Assembly: GCF_030283145.1 (NCBI RefSeq)
Contig: NZ_JASNWE010000002.1
Span: forward strand, 620,001 to 684,000
Reading direction: 5' to 3'
DNA from: Actinomadura xylanilytica
Lineage (GTDB): Bacteria; Actinomycetota; Actinomycetes; Streptosporangiales; Streptosporangiaceae
Length of the DNA stretch: 64,000 bases
Shown here in pieces: positions 48,961 to 58,975 of the stretch; positions within the stretch are counted from its first letter, which is position 1; each line of letters starts with the position of its first letter. The position numbers were made by a program, and so were the translations under genes. The notes beneath the pieces were generated by a model. That model saw nothing but the letters and a program-made list of their open reading frames with translations, searched no databases and was not told where the DNA came from.

Positions 48961-49071
48961 TGTCCCTCGGATGCGGCGCAACCGCGCAGCCACCACGGGC
49001 GGGAGTCTTCCGTCCCATCGGACGAGACCCTAAAATCCGAGGGATATTCGCGTTTTCACGAGAGGGACGGC

Positions 49072-50400
<1,329 letters not shown>

Positions 50401-50412
50401 CCCGCGCCGTAC

Positions 50413-51078
50413 TCAACCCGCGTGAGTAGAAGGCCCTGAGCCCGGACGGGTCAGGAGACCGCGGTCGAGAGCGACGACCACCGCGTGCGTGCGGTCGTTG
50501 ACGTCGAGCTTGGCGAAGACGCGCAGCAGGTGGGTCTTCACCGTCGCCTCGGCGATGACGAGCCGCCTGCCGATGTCGGCGTTGGAGAGGCCGTCGGCGA
50601 CCGCGTTCAGCACGTCGACCTCGCGCGCCGTCAGCGCCGCCTGGACGGGCCGCCGCATCCGGGCGACGAGGCGCTCGGCGACCCGCGGGGCGAGGACGGT
50701 CTCGCCGCGCGCCGCGGCCCGAATGGCGGCGGCGAGCTGCTCGCGGGTGGTGTCCTTCAGGAGGTAGCCGACGGCGCCGGCCTCGACCGCGCGCTCGATC
50801 TCGGCGTCGGTGTCGTAGGTGGTGAGGATCAGCACCCGGGTCCGGACCGGCCCGGCGACGATCTCGGCGGTGGCGGCGACGCCGTCCAGGACGGGCATCC
50901 GCAGGTCGACGAGCGCCACGTCGGGGGCGAGGCGCTCGACCAGCTCGACGGCCTCCCGGCCGTCGCCCGCCTCGCCGACGATGTCGATGGACGGCTCGGC
51001 GGCCAGGAGGGCGACGACGCCGGCGCGCATCACCGTGTGATCGTCCACCACGATGACGCGCAGCACGGGTTCGGTCAT
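50413..51078 (-). CDS. NarL/LuxR-type response regulator, kinase missing
   Basis: The product is 221 residues. Receiver with VVDDHTVMRAG, phospho-Asp in VALVDLRMPVLDG, Lys in YLLKDTTR. LuxR helix-turn-helix ALTAREVDVLNAVADGLSNA and EATVKTHLLRVFAKLDVNDR. It normally partners a kinase encoded directly upstream. Here an 18-codon ORF overlaps its ATG instead, followed by an MMPL transporter gene. It is therefore an orphan that may be phosphorylated by another kinase or act without phosphorylation. Transporter and regulator are likely one operon. Confidence 0.93.
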   Translation of the reverse strand: MTEPVLRVIVVDDHTVMRAGVVALLAAEPSIDIVGEAGDGREAVELVERLAPDVALVDLRMPVLDGVAATAEIVAGPVRTRVLILTTYDTDAEIERAVEAGAVGYLLKDTTREQLAAAIRAAARGETVLAPRVAERLVARMRRPVQAALTAREVDVLNAVADGLSNADIGRRLVIAEATVKTHLLRVFAKLDVNDRTHAVVVALDRGLLTRPGSGPSTHAG

Positions 51079-51128
51079 GTCACGCCCGGTCGATCACGGC
51101 GAGGACGCGGGGGCGGCCGTTCGCTCAT
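51075..51128 (-). pseudogene. 18-codon ORF, probable scar of a deleted histidine kinase gene
   Basis: The ORF begins 5 bases after the transporter stop with MSERPPPRPRRDR, a typical kinase N-terminus, and ends RPGVT with TGA overlapping the regulator ATG. This is exactly the coupling a kinase gene would show. A large in-frame internal deletion would produce it. It could instead be a functional upstream peptide that couples translation. Confidence 0.4.
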
Positions 51129-51133
51129 GCCGG

Positions 51134-53347
51134 TCAGCCTACTTCGAGCGGCCGCCGGTCGGCGGGGGCGGTCTCCCGGGCCCGGCGCACGCCGCGCGAC
51201 GGCCACCAGTTGGCGTCGCCGAGCAGCAGCATCAGCGATGGCAGGATCACCACGCGGATGACGAACGCGTCCAGCAGCACGGCCGCCGCCAGGCTGAAGC
51301 CCATCTGCTTCATCTCCATGATGTGCAGCGGGATGAAGCTGGCGAACACCGTCACCATGACGAACGCGGCGCTGGTCACCACGCCCGCCGAGCTGCCGAT
51401 GCCGTCCAGGACGGCCTGCCGGGTCGGCACGCCGCGCAGCACCGCCTCCCTGATCCGGCTGATCACGAACACCTGGTAGTCCATGGACAGGCCGAACAGG
51501 ATCACCAGCAGGAGCAGCGGGATGCGGGAGCCGATCGAGCCGGTGGAGTCGAAGCCGAGCGGCCCCTCGGCCCATTCGCCCTGGAAGACCAGCACCAGCA
51601 GGCCGAGCGAGGCGCCGACCGACAGCATGTTGAGCAGCATGCCGATCAGGCCGAGGACCACCGAGCGGAACGCCCAGACCGTCATCGCGAAGGTCGCCAG
51701 CAGCAGCGCCCCAATAATGAGGGGCAGCTTCTGCTTCTGGTGCTCGGGATAGTCGGCGTAGCGGGCCACGTCCCCGGTCACCGCGGTCTCGACGCCGGTC
51801 AGCCGGCCGACGGTGGCCGGCACGTAGTTCTCGCGGACGTCCTTGAGGGACTGCTGGGCCGCCCTGTCGCTCACGTAGTGCGGCACCGCCAGCTCCAGCA
51901 TGCTGACCCGGCCGTCCGCCGACGTGCGCAGCTTCGCCGTGCCGGCCATGTTCGCGTCGGATTTCGCGCGCCGGGCGAGGTCGCGGAGCGCGGCGTTCAC
52001 CTCGCCCGCGCGACCGGCGCCCGCGCGGACGACGACCTGGTTCATGGACTTCAGCTCGGGGAACGCCTTGTTGAGCCGGTCGAAGGTCTGCATGGCGGGC
52101 AGCACGCGCGGATGCGTCTCGGTGCCCATGTCGGTCAGATTGAGGTTGAGGAGAGGCGCGGCCAGGGCGAGCATGGCGACGACGCCGGCCGCCAGCGTGG
52201 CGGCGGGACGCCTGCTCGTGATGCGCAGCAGGGCGGACGTCACCGGTCCGGCACCGGACCTCGGCCGCCGCGTCCGCAGGGTCGTGCCGCGCCGGGCCGC
52301 GCGGGCCTCCTTGCGCTCCTTGCGGCGCTCGGCCCGTGCGCCGAGCTTGGCCAGCAGCGCGGGCAGGACGGTCATCGAGCTGATCACGGCGACCAGCGTG
52401 ACGATGATCGCGGCGGTGGCGATGGAGGAGAAGATGACGTCGTCGGCCAGGTACATCGTCGCGCTGGAGACGATGACCGCGGCCCCCGAGACCACCACGG
52501 CCCGTCCCGAGGTGGCCGCCGCCAGCTCCACCACCGCCTGCGAGCTCAGCCGCCCGCCCGACCTGGCCCGTTCCTCGCGCTCCCGCTTGAGGTAGAAGAG
52601 CGTGTAGTCGACGCCGACCGCCATGCCGATCAGCAGGATGATGTTGGTGCTGATGCCGTTGTCGGGGAAGGCGTGCGAGGCCAGCATCGCCAGGCCGATC
52701 GACGCGACGATCGAGGAGATCGCCAGCAGCAGCGGCACCAGGGCCATCGCGAGCGAGGCGAAGACCACCAGCATCGTGATCAGGGTGATCGGCAGCGCGA
52801 TCATCTCGGATCTCGAGAGGTCCTTGCCGCGCAGCTCGTCGACGGCCGTGCCGATGGACGGGCTGCCGGTCTGCTCGATCCAGAGACCGGGATGGGCGGC
52901 CTGCGCCCGGCCCGTCTGCGCACGAAGCGGGCCGAGGTGCTTCTCACCGTCGAGCTCGGGGCCCTTCAGGGTCACGTCGACCCGGACCGCCGTGCCGTCC
53001 GCCGAGCGCACCGGCGCGCTCACCGATTCCACCTCGGGCAGCGCCTTCATGCGTCCCGCCACGTCGCGGGCGGCGGCATCGGCCGAGGCGGCGTCCAGGC
53101 CGCCGCCCGCGCCGGGTTTCGCCGTGATCAGCACCTGCTCCAGGGCCCTCTGCTCCAGGCCGCCGTCGGTCGCCATCGCCTCCCCCCGGCCGGCCTCGCC
53201 GATCCAGAAGTCCTCGGTCGTGGCGGCCTTCCCGCCCACCGCCAGCCCGGCGCCCAGGCACAGTGCGACGAGAAGGAACCAGCCGGCGATCGCCCGCCAG
53301 GGGTGCCCGGCGCTCCAGCGCGCCATCCGTACAGGGAGATTCGTCAT
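51134..53347 (-). CDS. MMPL/RND family membrane transporter
   Basis: The product is 737 residues from ATG 53347. Twelve membrane helices in two halves, each with a large external domain. Asp-Tyr relay pairs in GMAVGVDYTLFYLKREREER and LFGLSMDYQVFVISRIREAV. The C-terminus is short (GDANWWPSRGVRRARE), without the long MmpL3 tail, so it belongs to the common actinobacterial MMPL group that exports lipids or drugs. It diverges from a secretory lipase and precedes an orphan response regulator. A perfect 18-bp palindrome lies 60 bases upstream. Confidence 0.9.
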   Translation of the reverse strand: MTNLPVRMARWSAGHPWRAIAGWFLLVALCLGAGLAVGGKAATTEDFWIGEAGRGEAMATDGGLEQRALEQVLITAKPGAGGGLDAASADAAARDVAGRMKALPEVESVSAPVRSADGTAVRVDVTLKGPELDGEKHLGPLRAQTGRAQAAHPGLWIEQTGSPSIGTAVDELRGKDLSRSEMIALPITLITMLVVFASLAMALVPLLLAISSIVASIGLAMLASHAFPDNGISTNIILLIGMAVGVDYTLFYLKREREERARSGGRLSSQAVVELAAATSGRAVVVSGAAVIVSSATMYLADDVIFSSIATAAIIVTLVAVISSMTVLPALLAKLGARAERRKERKEARAARRGTTLRTRRPRSGAGPVTSALLRITSRRPAATLAAGVVAMLALAAPLLNLNLTDMGTETHPRVLPAMQTFDRLNKAFPELKSMNQVVVRAGAGRAGEVNAALRDLARRAKSDANMAGTAKLRTSADGRVSMLELAVPHYVSDRAAQQSLKDVRENYVPATVGRLTGVETAVTGDVARYADYPEHQKQKLPLIIGALLLATFAMTVWAFRSVVLGLIGMLLNMLSVGASLGLLVLVFQGEWAEGPLGFDSTGSIGSRIPLLLLVILFGLSMDYQVFVISRIREAVLRGVPTRQAVLDGIGSSAGVVTSAAFVMVTVFASFIPLHIMEMKQMGFSLAAAVLLDAFVIRVVILPSLMLLLGDANWWPSRGVRRARETAPADRRPLEVG

Positions 53348-53406
53348 ACCGTGAATGCTGGTCGTGGGGCCGCCGCCCCCGACAGCATCGGCCGGTCGAA
53401 CCTCGC

Positions 53407-53424
53407 GTCCACCGATCGGTGGAC
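53407..53424. promoter_or_regulatory. Perfect 18-bp palindrome GTCCACCGATCGGTGGAC
   Basis: It lies in the divergent promoter region of the MMPL and lipase genes, 60 bases from the first start codon and about 149 from the second. It is a candidate shared operator. Confidence 0.5.
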
Positions 53425-53572
53425 GGCACGCTGCGCACCGGGATGTGTGCCCGGCGTACAAACCCGTCCGGCGGCTTTGTCGGCGCGGATAATTGGACCG
53501 TCCGTCCAGTCACCTTAGGGTCGGGTGGCCGTCACCCGGACGGCGCGGGGGACGACGAAGGGCCACCGCTCC

Positions 53573-54826
53573 ATGTCCACCAGTGTCCGCCGGTGCGTGC
53601 GCGCCATGCTCGCCTGCTGCACCGGCCTCGCCCTCACCGCGACCGCGCTCCAGGGGAACGCCCTCGCCGCGCCGCAGGAGTCCCAACCGCCCGCCGAGGA
53701 TCCGTTCTACAAGCCGCCCTCGCCACTACCGGACGGGAAGCCCGGCGACATCATCCGGTCGCGCCCGTCGGTGTTCACCATGGACCCCATCGGGAAGGCG
53801 CCGTACGGCGGCGTGAAGTCATGGCAGGTGCTGTACCGGTCGGAGTCGGTGCAGGGCGTCCCCATCGCGGTGTCGGGCTCGGTGCTCGTCCCGGACAAGC
53901 CCTGGACCGGCGGCGGCCAACGGCCCCTCGTCTCCTACACCGTCGGCACCCGCGGCCTCGGCGACTCGTGCGCCCCGTCCTACACGCTCACCCAGGGCAT
54001 CGACTACGAGGAGCTGTTCATCGCCGACGCCCTCGGCAAGGGCTGGGCCGTCACGGTCACCGACATGGAGGGCCTCGGCACCCCCGGGCAGCACACCTAC
54101 GAGGTCGGCGGATCCCAGGGCAAGGCCGTGCTGAACATGGCCCGCGCCGCGCAGCGCCTGCCCGACGCGGGTCTCGGCGCCGGCCCGGTCGCCGTGTGGG
54201 GCTACTCGCAGGGCGGCACGTCCGCCGGGTGGGCCGCCGAACTGGCCGCCTCGTACGCACCTGAGCTCCAGCTCAAGGGCGTCGTCGCCGGAGGCGTCCC
54301 CGCCGACCTGCTCGCGGTCGGCAAGAAGCTCGACGGGAGCGCCTTCGTCGCGCTCATGTTCATGGCCGCGGTCGGCTACGACGCCGCCTACCCCGAGCTG
54401 AAGCTCGGCGGCTACCTCAACGACCGGGGACGCGAGCTGCTGAAGAAGGCGGAGAACATCTGCCTGCTCAGCCTGGACGGCGCGTCCACACTGATCGACA
54501 CCTCGTTCAAGAAGATCAGCGACTACACCGCCTCGGACCCGCTGGCGACCCCGGAATGGCAGCGCAGGCTGAACGCCAACAAGCTCGGCTCCACCGCCCC
54601 CGGCGTCCCGGTCTTCCAGGGCCAGGCCGCCCTCGACGAGATCATCCCGGCCGAGCAGGCCGAGACCCTGCGGCGGGCCTGGTGCGCCAAGGGCGCCAAC
54701 GTGACCTGGAAGTCCTACCCGCTCGCCGAGCACGTCCTCGGCATCCTCCAGAGCGAGCCGGACGCCATCGCGTTCCTCACCGACCGCTTCGCCGGCAAGC
54801 CCGCCCAGGGCAACTGCGCGGCCTGA
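53573..54826 (+). CDS. Secretory lipase (LIP family)
   Basis: The product is 417 residues. Sec signal peptide (AMLACCTGLALTATALQG, cleavage near ALAA). The mature protein is a Lip-family alpha/beta hydrolase: VLYRSESVQGVPIAVSGSVL, YEELFIADALGKGWAVTVTD, nucleophile Ser in VAVWGYSQGGTSAGWAAELA, acid in FQGQAALDEIIPAEQ (Asp), and His in YPLAEHVLGIL. Homologues hydrolyse triacylglycerols or other acyl esters outside the cell. It diverges from an MMPL exporter with a palindrome between, suggesting joint control. Confidence 0.88.
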   Translation: MSTSVRRCVRAMLACCTGLALTATALQGNALAAPQESQPPAEDPFYKPPSPLPDGKPGDIIRSRPSVFTMDPIGKAPYGGVKSWQVLYRSESVQGVPIAVSGSVLVPDKPWTGGGQRPLVSYTVGTRGLGDSCAPSYTLTQGIDYEELFIADALGKGWAVTVTDMEGLGTPGQHTYEVGGSQGKAVLNMARAAQRLPDAGLGAGPVAVWGYSQGGTSAGWAAELAASYAPELQLKGVVAGGVPADLLAVGKKLDGSAFVALMFMAAVGYDAAYPELKLGGYLNDRGRELLKKAENICLLSLDGASTLIDTSFKKISDYTASDPLATPEWQRRLNANKLGSTAPGVPVFQGQAALDEIIPAEQAETLRRAWCAKGANVTWKSYPLAEHVLGILQSEPDAIAFLTDRFAGKPAQGNCAA

Positions 54827-54937
54827 CCACCACGCGGGCCCGGCGCCCCTCCCGGCCGCCGGGCCCGTCCGCTCCCCTGACGCCGCCCGACTTCGCGCCG
54901 TAGCCTGAGGTCGTCGAGACCGGGAGGTGCGAGGCCG

Positions 54938-56146
54938 ATGAACGCTGGGATCACCATCGGGGCCCGCCTGCGGACCCTGCGTCGCTGGCGTGGTCTGACG
55001 CTTGAGGAACTGGCGGGACTCGCCGGGTTGTCCAAGTCGTTTCTGTCGCGCGCCGAGCACGGCTACCGGGCGCTGGACCGGCGGTCGCACATCGCCGCGC
55101 TCGCCTCCGCCCTGCGGGTGTCCGAAACCGACCTGGTCGGCGGTCCGCACCTGACGGCCGATCCGGTGCAGGCGGAACCGCACGCCACCATTCCCGCGCT
55201 CCGGGCGGCGCTGATGGCCAACACCCTGACGGCGCCGGCCGTCGACCGCGCCCGACCCCTGCCGGAGTTGGTCGAGGAGATGGGGCGAATCGAGCGCAGC
55301 AAGTACAAGCACGTCACGGTCGGTGAGAAGCTGCCCGCGCTCGTCGGCGAGCTTCACGTCCACGCCTGCGCGCCCACTGACGATGCCGCGTACCGGATCG
55401 CATTGGAGACCCTCGTCGACGCATTGCAGACCGCAACCTTCACGGCGAAGGACCTGGGGTACGGCGACCTGGCGAGCATCGCCGCGATGCGCGCAGCCGA
55501 GGCGGCGGGCATCCTGGACGATCCCGTCAACACCGGCAAGGCCGCGTCCCTGCGGATCCACACGATGCCCACGAACACCCGCCACCTCACCCTCGCCGCG
55601 GCCGAGGAGGCCGCGAACGCCCTACAACCGCACGCCGACAGCGACCTCGGGATCCAGGTGCTGGGGATGCTCGCGCTGGCGGCGTCCCTGACGGCGACCG
55701 TCGTGCACGAGTACGGCCGGGCCGAGCATTGGATCGACGAGGCCGCCGAGCTGGCCCGGCACGTTCCCGACACTCCGGGGCGGAACTGGGGCGCGTTCTC
55801 GTCCAGCAACGTCGGCGTCTGGCGGGTCGCCTTGGCGACAGAGCGCGGAGAGAGCGGCCAGGCACTGCTGGAGCTGGCCAAGGACGTCAGCGAGGACCGG
55901 CTCGAGCCCAGACGGGGGCGGCATTCGGCGTTCCTCGCCGACGTCGGACGGGGCCTGGCACGCGATCCCCGCATGCGGGACGAGGCCGTACGGTGGCTGC
56001 GCCGCGCTGAGGACGTGGCCCCGCACAAGATCCGCAACAGCGGCCCCATCCGGGAGACCGTCGCGACGATGCTGACCCGGGCCACCGGCACCACGAGCGG
56101 CCGTGAGCTCCGGGGAATGGCCGCCCGCATGGGCGTCCCCCACTGA
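54938..56146 (+). CDS. XRE-family regulator with TPR-like C-terminal domain
   Basis: The product is 402 residues, ATG behind GGGAGGTG. The N-terminal helix-turn-helix spans about 8-65 (LRTLRRWRGLTLEELAGLAG, LSKSFLSRAEHGYRALDRRS). The remaining 330 residues are helical with TPR-like spacing (LTLAAAEEAANALQPHADSD, ATVVHEYGRAEHWIDEAAEL). This is a common actinobacterial regulator that usually sits with small cassette genes. Two such genes follow here with a 4-base overlap between them. Peptide or cofactor ligands are known for similar proteins. None is evident here. Confidence 0.85.
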   Translation: MNAGITIGARLRTLRRWRGLTLEELAGLAGLSKSFLSRAEHGYRALDRRSHIAALASALRVSETDLVGGPHLTADPVQAEPHATIPALRAALMANTLTAPAVDRARPLPELVEEMGRIERSKYKHVTVGEKLPALVGELHVHACAPTDDAAYRIALETLVDALQTATFTAKDLGYGDLASIAAMRAAEAAGILDDPVNTGKAASLRIHTMPTNTRHLTLAAAEEAANALQPHADSDLGIQVLGMLALAASLTATVVHEYGRAEHWIDEAAELARHVPDTPGRNWGAFSSSNVGVWRVALATERGESGQALLELAKDVSEDRLEPRRGRHSAFLADVGRGLARDPRMRDEAVRWLRRAEDVAPHKIRNSGPIRETVATMLTRATGTTSGRELRGMAARMGVPH

Positions 56147-56205
56147 GGGAGGCGAGTTGCCACCCGGCAACACCAGGTGTCGCCACATCGATACTTTCCG
56201 TGGCC

Positions 56206-56472
56206 ATGGATGCGACAACGCAGATCGCGGCCCACCTTGAGCGGTTGAGGTCGGAGTTCACCGAGCGCGGGTGGACGGCGGAGATTCAGCGACGGCCTGG
56301 CAAGCGTCCCCGCCTGTACGTGCGGAATCCGCACTCCTCGCGGATGAGCGACGACATCGTCTGTGACGACCGCGTGTTCCGGTGGAGCTGGGGCCAGCCG
56401 ATCGGTCCGCTCACCGAGGCTCCAGGAGTGGCCGAGCAGATCATGTACGTGCTGCGCGAGGTCGGCTCATGA
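56206..56472 (+). CDS. Small hypothetical protein of an XRE cassette
   Basis: The product is 88 residues from ATG 56206. An in-frame GTG two codons earlier is also possible. A compact alpha/beta pattern: AAHLERLRSEFTERGWTAEI, KRPRLYVRNPHS, and a strand VFRWSWGQPIGP. No known motif. Similar small proteins follow XRE regulators in many actinomycetes. Its stop overlaps the start of the next gene (ATGA). Confidence 0.65.
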   Translation: MDATTQIAAHLERLRSEFTERGWTAEIQRRPGKRPRLYVRNPHSSRMSDDIVCDDRVFRWSWGQPIGPLTEAPGVAEQIMYVLREVGS

Positions 56473-56726
56473 CCACGGGATGCGAGCCGCCCGAGCTGTA
56501 CTCGTGGGACGTGGATCCAGGCCGCGAGTGCGGTGTGACCGACGACCGGGAGCGTGCGGTCGGGCACGTGCGCCGAGCGTTGGCCGACGCACCGCCCGGG
56601 GCGTCCGGTGTGGTTCAGCGCGTCCAGTTGGGTGGGGTTCGCGGCATGAGATACGTGACACTGGGCGTCGTCGGACTGGCCCGCCGCGACGCGGCGTCCG
56701 GCGATGTGGTCTGGACGGACCGATGA
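56469..56726 (+). CDS. Small hypothetical protein of an XRE cassette
   Basis: The product is 85 residues, starting inside the stop of the previous gene. The second half has a strand-helix pattern (ERAVGHVRRALADAPPGASG, VVQRVQLGGVRGMRYVTLGV). No membrane segment. Coupled to the preceding small gene, so the two proteins probably work together with the XRE regulator. Function unknown. Confidence 0.6.
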   Translation: MTTGCEPPELYSWDVDPGRECGVTDDRERAVGHVRRALADAPPGASGVVQRVQLGGVRGMRYVTLGVVGLARRDAASGDVVWTDR

Positions 56727-56767
56727 ACGCGAAGGTGCCGACCCGCGCCCCTCCTCACCATCGTCTC

Positions 56768-56778
56768 GGGGGGGGGGG
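56768..56778. repeat. Homopolymer run of about 11 G
   Basis: A G tract lies between two convergent genes, some 40 bases past the last cassette stop and 30 past the DUF1275 stop. It is not in a coding region, so phase variation is unlikely, but its length may be unreliable in sequence data. Confidence 0.8.
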
Positions 56779-56808
56779 AGGGTTGGTCGTTCGGCTGCTG
56801 GCGCCGGG

Positions 56809-57486
56809 TCAGCTCCAGGTGGTGGCATTCGGGCGGCGGGTGACGGCGAAGTAGGCCGCCACGGAGCAGGCGGCCAGTGCTGCGGCGGCGGTCCAGAGTG
56901 GGGCGTAGGGCTCGACGGTGCGCAGGAGGAAGCCGCCGATCAGGGCGCCCACCAGCATGGACGCGACGGAGGCCAGGCGCCGGAGGCGCTCGGGGGTCTC
57001 GGAGTCGTCGGCGATCAGGCCCGTCACGGTCTGGGTGAGCACGGTCGTCTTGAGGTCGGGCACGGCGAGGCGGCGCACCACGGCGTTCTGCGCGCCCATG
57101 GCGATACCGAGCAGGACGATCAGGGACGAGCGGGTCCAGGCGTCGGAGACCTCGGCCAGGTTCGCGAACGTCGCCGCGGCGGCGACCAGCACGGCCTGCA
57201 CCCCGGTCACGCCCGCGAGCAGGAGGCCGCGGTGGGGCGGGTTGCGGGTGGCGGCCCGGCCGCCGAAGGCGGCGCCGACGGCGAACGCGATGATCGCCAG
57301 CAGGGAGGTCGTCGCCCGGATGTGGCCCGCGCCGGCCAGCCCGAAGCCGAGGAAGATGATGTTGCCCGTCATGTTCGCGACGAACACCTGGCCGAGCGCG
57401 AGGTAGCTGACCGAGTCGACCAGCCCGGTGACCACGGTGAGGACGATCAGCAGGGGCGGCAGCGGGCCGTGCTCACGAGGTTCCAT
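56809..57486 (-). CDS. DUF1275 (YoaK-like) membrane protein
   Basis: The product is 225 residues with six membrane helices. Family signature VDSVSYLALGQVFVANMTGN near the N-terminus and AMGAQNAVVRRLAVPDLKTT in the middle, both conserved in the YoaK family. Transport or membrane function is presumed but not established. The ATG at 57486 follows a weak ribosome site. Alone on its strand, with a degenerate gene fragment upstream. Confidence 0.88.
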   Translation of the reverse strand: MEPREHGPLPPLLIVLTVVTGLVDSVSYLALGQVFVANMTGNIIFLGFGLAGAGHIRATTSLLAIIAFAVGAAFGGRAATRNPPHRGLLLAGVTGVQAVLVAAAATFANLAEVSDAWTRSSLIVLLGIAMGAQNAVVRRLAVPDLKTTVLTQTVTGLIADDSETPERLRRLASVASMLVGALIGGFLLRTVEPYAPLWTAAAALAACSVAAYFAVTRRPNATTWS

Positions 57487-57556
57487 CCGACCATTCTCTG
57501 ATCCGGACAGTGATCGACCCACCACTCTAGGTGCGCCGGATGCCCATCTTTTCCTG

Positions 57557-57700
57557 CTAGAGGCGGTCGAGGCCGGGGCGGCCGTCCTCGGAGACGGCCG
57601 CGATCCGGCCCCGGACCAGGACGTAGCCGCGGTCGATGTGGGCGCGCATGGCGGCGATGGACGGCTCGGCGACCAGGACCGGGGTGCCCCCCTGCGATAG
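57557..57700 (-). pseudogene. C-terminal fragment of an unrecognised protein
   Basis: The minus strand reads GTPVLVAEPSIAAMRAHIDR, then GYVLVRGRIAAVSEDGRPGL, ending in TAG. Coding-like composition, but no start codon in this frame before the GNAT promoter. Probably the tail of a deleted gene. Confidence 0.35.
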
Positions 57701-57711
57701 GTTTGCCCGCC

Positions 57712-58260
57712 ATGACTGAGCTTGGACCCGTCGCCTGGCCGCCTGCCCCGATCAGAACCGAGCGGCTCGTGCTCCGCGAGTCCGAGGCCCGGGACCGTGC
57801 GGCGTTCATCGAGCTGTTCGCATCGCCAGAGGTGGGCACCTACATCGGTGGCCCTCGGCCGCGTGATGAGCTCGAACGGGCGGTGCCCGGGGTGCCGGGG
57901 CGGCGCCCCGGCCTCTTCGTGATCGATCTCGATGGGGCGATGATCGGCATGATCACGCTCGATCGGCGCGATGCGGAGCATCCGGGTCACGTCCGGCCGG
58001 ATGCCGGGGAGGCCGCGCTCGGATACCTGTTCCTGCCGGAGGCGTGGGGATACGGGTACGCCGCCGAGGCGTGCGCAGCGGCACTCGACTGGTTCGCCGA
58101 CGCGCTTCCCGGCGAGCCGGTCGTGCTCTGCACCCAGAGCGCCAACGACCGCGCGATGCGCGTCGCGGCGAAGCTGGGGTTCACCGAGGTGGAGCGGTTC
58201 GAGGAGTACGGCGCCGAGCAGTGGTTCGGAGTGTGGTCCTCGGGCGTTCCGTCCGGTTGA
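57712..58260 (+). CDS. GNAT N-acetyltransferase, RimJ/RimL type
   Basis: The product is 182 residues. RimJ/RimL-like start IRTERLVLRESEARDRAAFI, acetyl-CoA loop GYLFLPEAWGYGYAAEACAA (Q/RxxGxG/A-type, here WGYGYA), and NDRAMRVAAKLGFTEVERFE. It should acetylate an amine on a small molecule or protein N-terminus. I preferred the ATG at 57712 over a codon 9 bases earlier. A second GNAT gene lies convergent just downstream. Confidence 0.88.
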   Translation: MTELGPVAWPPAPIRTERLVLRESEARDRAAFIELFASPEVGTYIGGPRPRDELERAVPGVPGRRPGLFVIDLDGAMIGMITLDRRDAEHPGHVRPDAGEAALGYLFLPEAWGYGYAAEACAAALDWFADALPGEPVVLCTQSANDRAMRVAAKLGFTEVERFEEYGAEQWFGVWSSGVPSG

Positions 58261-58323
58261 GCTCGCACTCGAAAGGGGGCCAAGGCAGAGAAACGGGCGT
58301 CGCCAGAACGGGACGAGACGGGA

Positions 58324-58902
58324 TCAGGCAGCTGCGCGCCGTATGTGCAGATGACCATTGAGCGGGAAGGAAGGCGGAGCCGGCGGCAGGATCCTGTCGA
58401 ACTGGTAGCCGCTCTTCTCAGCGACACGGCAGGATGCCGGGTTGTCGACCTGATGGAGAAGTTCGAGGCATTTCAGACCATCTGCTCGGAAGGCATCGAA
58501 GGACCAGGCGGTGAGAGTTTCCAGGACTCGTGAGGCCACGCCCCGCCCACGAGCCTGTGCTGCCGTCCAATAGCCGACTTCGGCGGAAGGCTTGCCGGAT
58601 GCGACTCCCTTGAGCACAACGTTGCCCACCAACCGCGGCGGCGCCGCATCAAGGACCGTTTCGAGGACGGCGAAGCCGAACCGGTCGCCTGCTGCCCAGC
58701 CCCGCTCCTGAGCCCGCACCCACCTCAGCCCATCATCTTCACTCTCCACACGCATGCTCGTCCCACGCCGCAGATCGGGGTCCCGATACACCCCGACCAG
58801 CGCGGCAACGTCTTCCGCGCACCAGGGGCGAAGGACGAGAGCGGGAGCGGTCGGCGTCGCGGCGACCTTGAGTGTGACGGGGCCGTTCATCTGCCTGATC
58901 AT
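58324..58902 (-). CDS. GNAT N-acetyltransferase
   Basis: The product is 192 residues from the first ATG. A second ATG four codons later is equally possible. GNAT features: LVLRPWCAEDVAALVGVYRD, AEVGYWTAAQARGRGVASRV (acetyl-CoA loop Q-A-R-G-R-G-V-A), and NPASCRVAEKSGYQF. Third-position GC is slightly lower than in its neighbours, so it may be a later arrival. Substrate unknown. Confidence 0.88.
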   Translation of the reverse strand: MIRQMNGPVTLKVAATPTAPALVLRPWCAEDVAALVGVYRDPDLRRGTSMRVESEDDGLRWVRAQERGWAAGDRFGFAVLETVLDAAPPRLVGNVVLKGVASGKPSAEVGYWTAAQARGRGVASRVLETLTAWSFDAFRADGLKCLELLHQVDNPASCRVAEKSGYQFDRILPPAPPSFPLNGHLHIRRAAA

Positions 58903-58918
58903 ATGCAGCAGCGCCCGA

Positions 58919-58960
58919 CCTGACCCCTGTCGCGGGCGGGACGAGGCGGCAGGGGTCAGG
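58919..58960 (-). terminator. Terminator after the GyrI-like gene
   Basis: CCTGACCCCTG pairs with CAGGGGTCAGG (11-bp stem). It is followed by extra GGTCAGG repeats up to 58980. Confidence 0.55.
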
Positions 58961-58975
58961 GTCAGGGGTCAGGAG

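Noticed and set aside
50410..50428. Terminator between the beta-glucosidase and the response-regulator gene
   Set aside because: The stem is only 6 bp (TACTCA/TGAGTA) with a 7-base loop, too weak to call.
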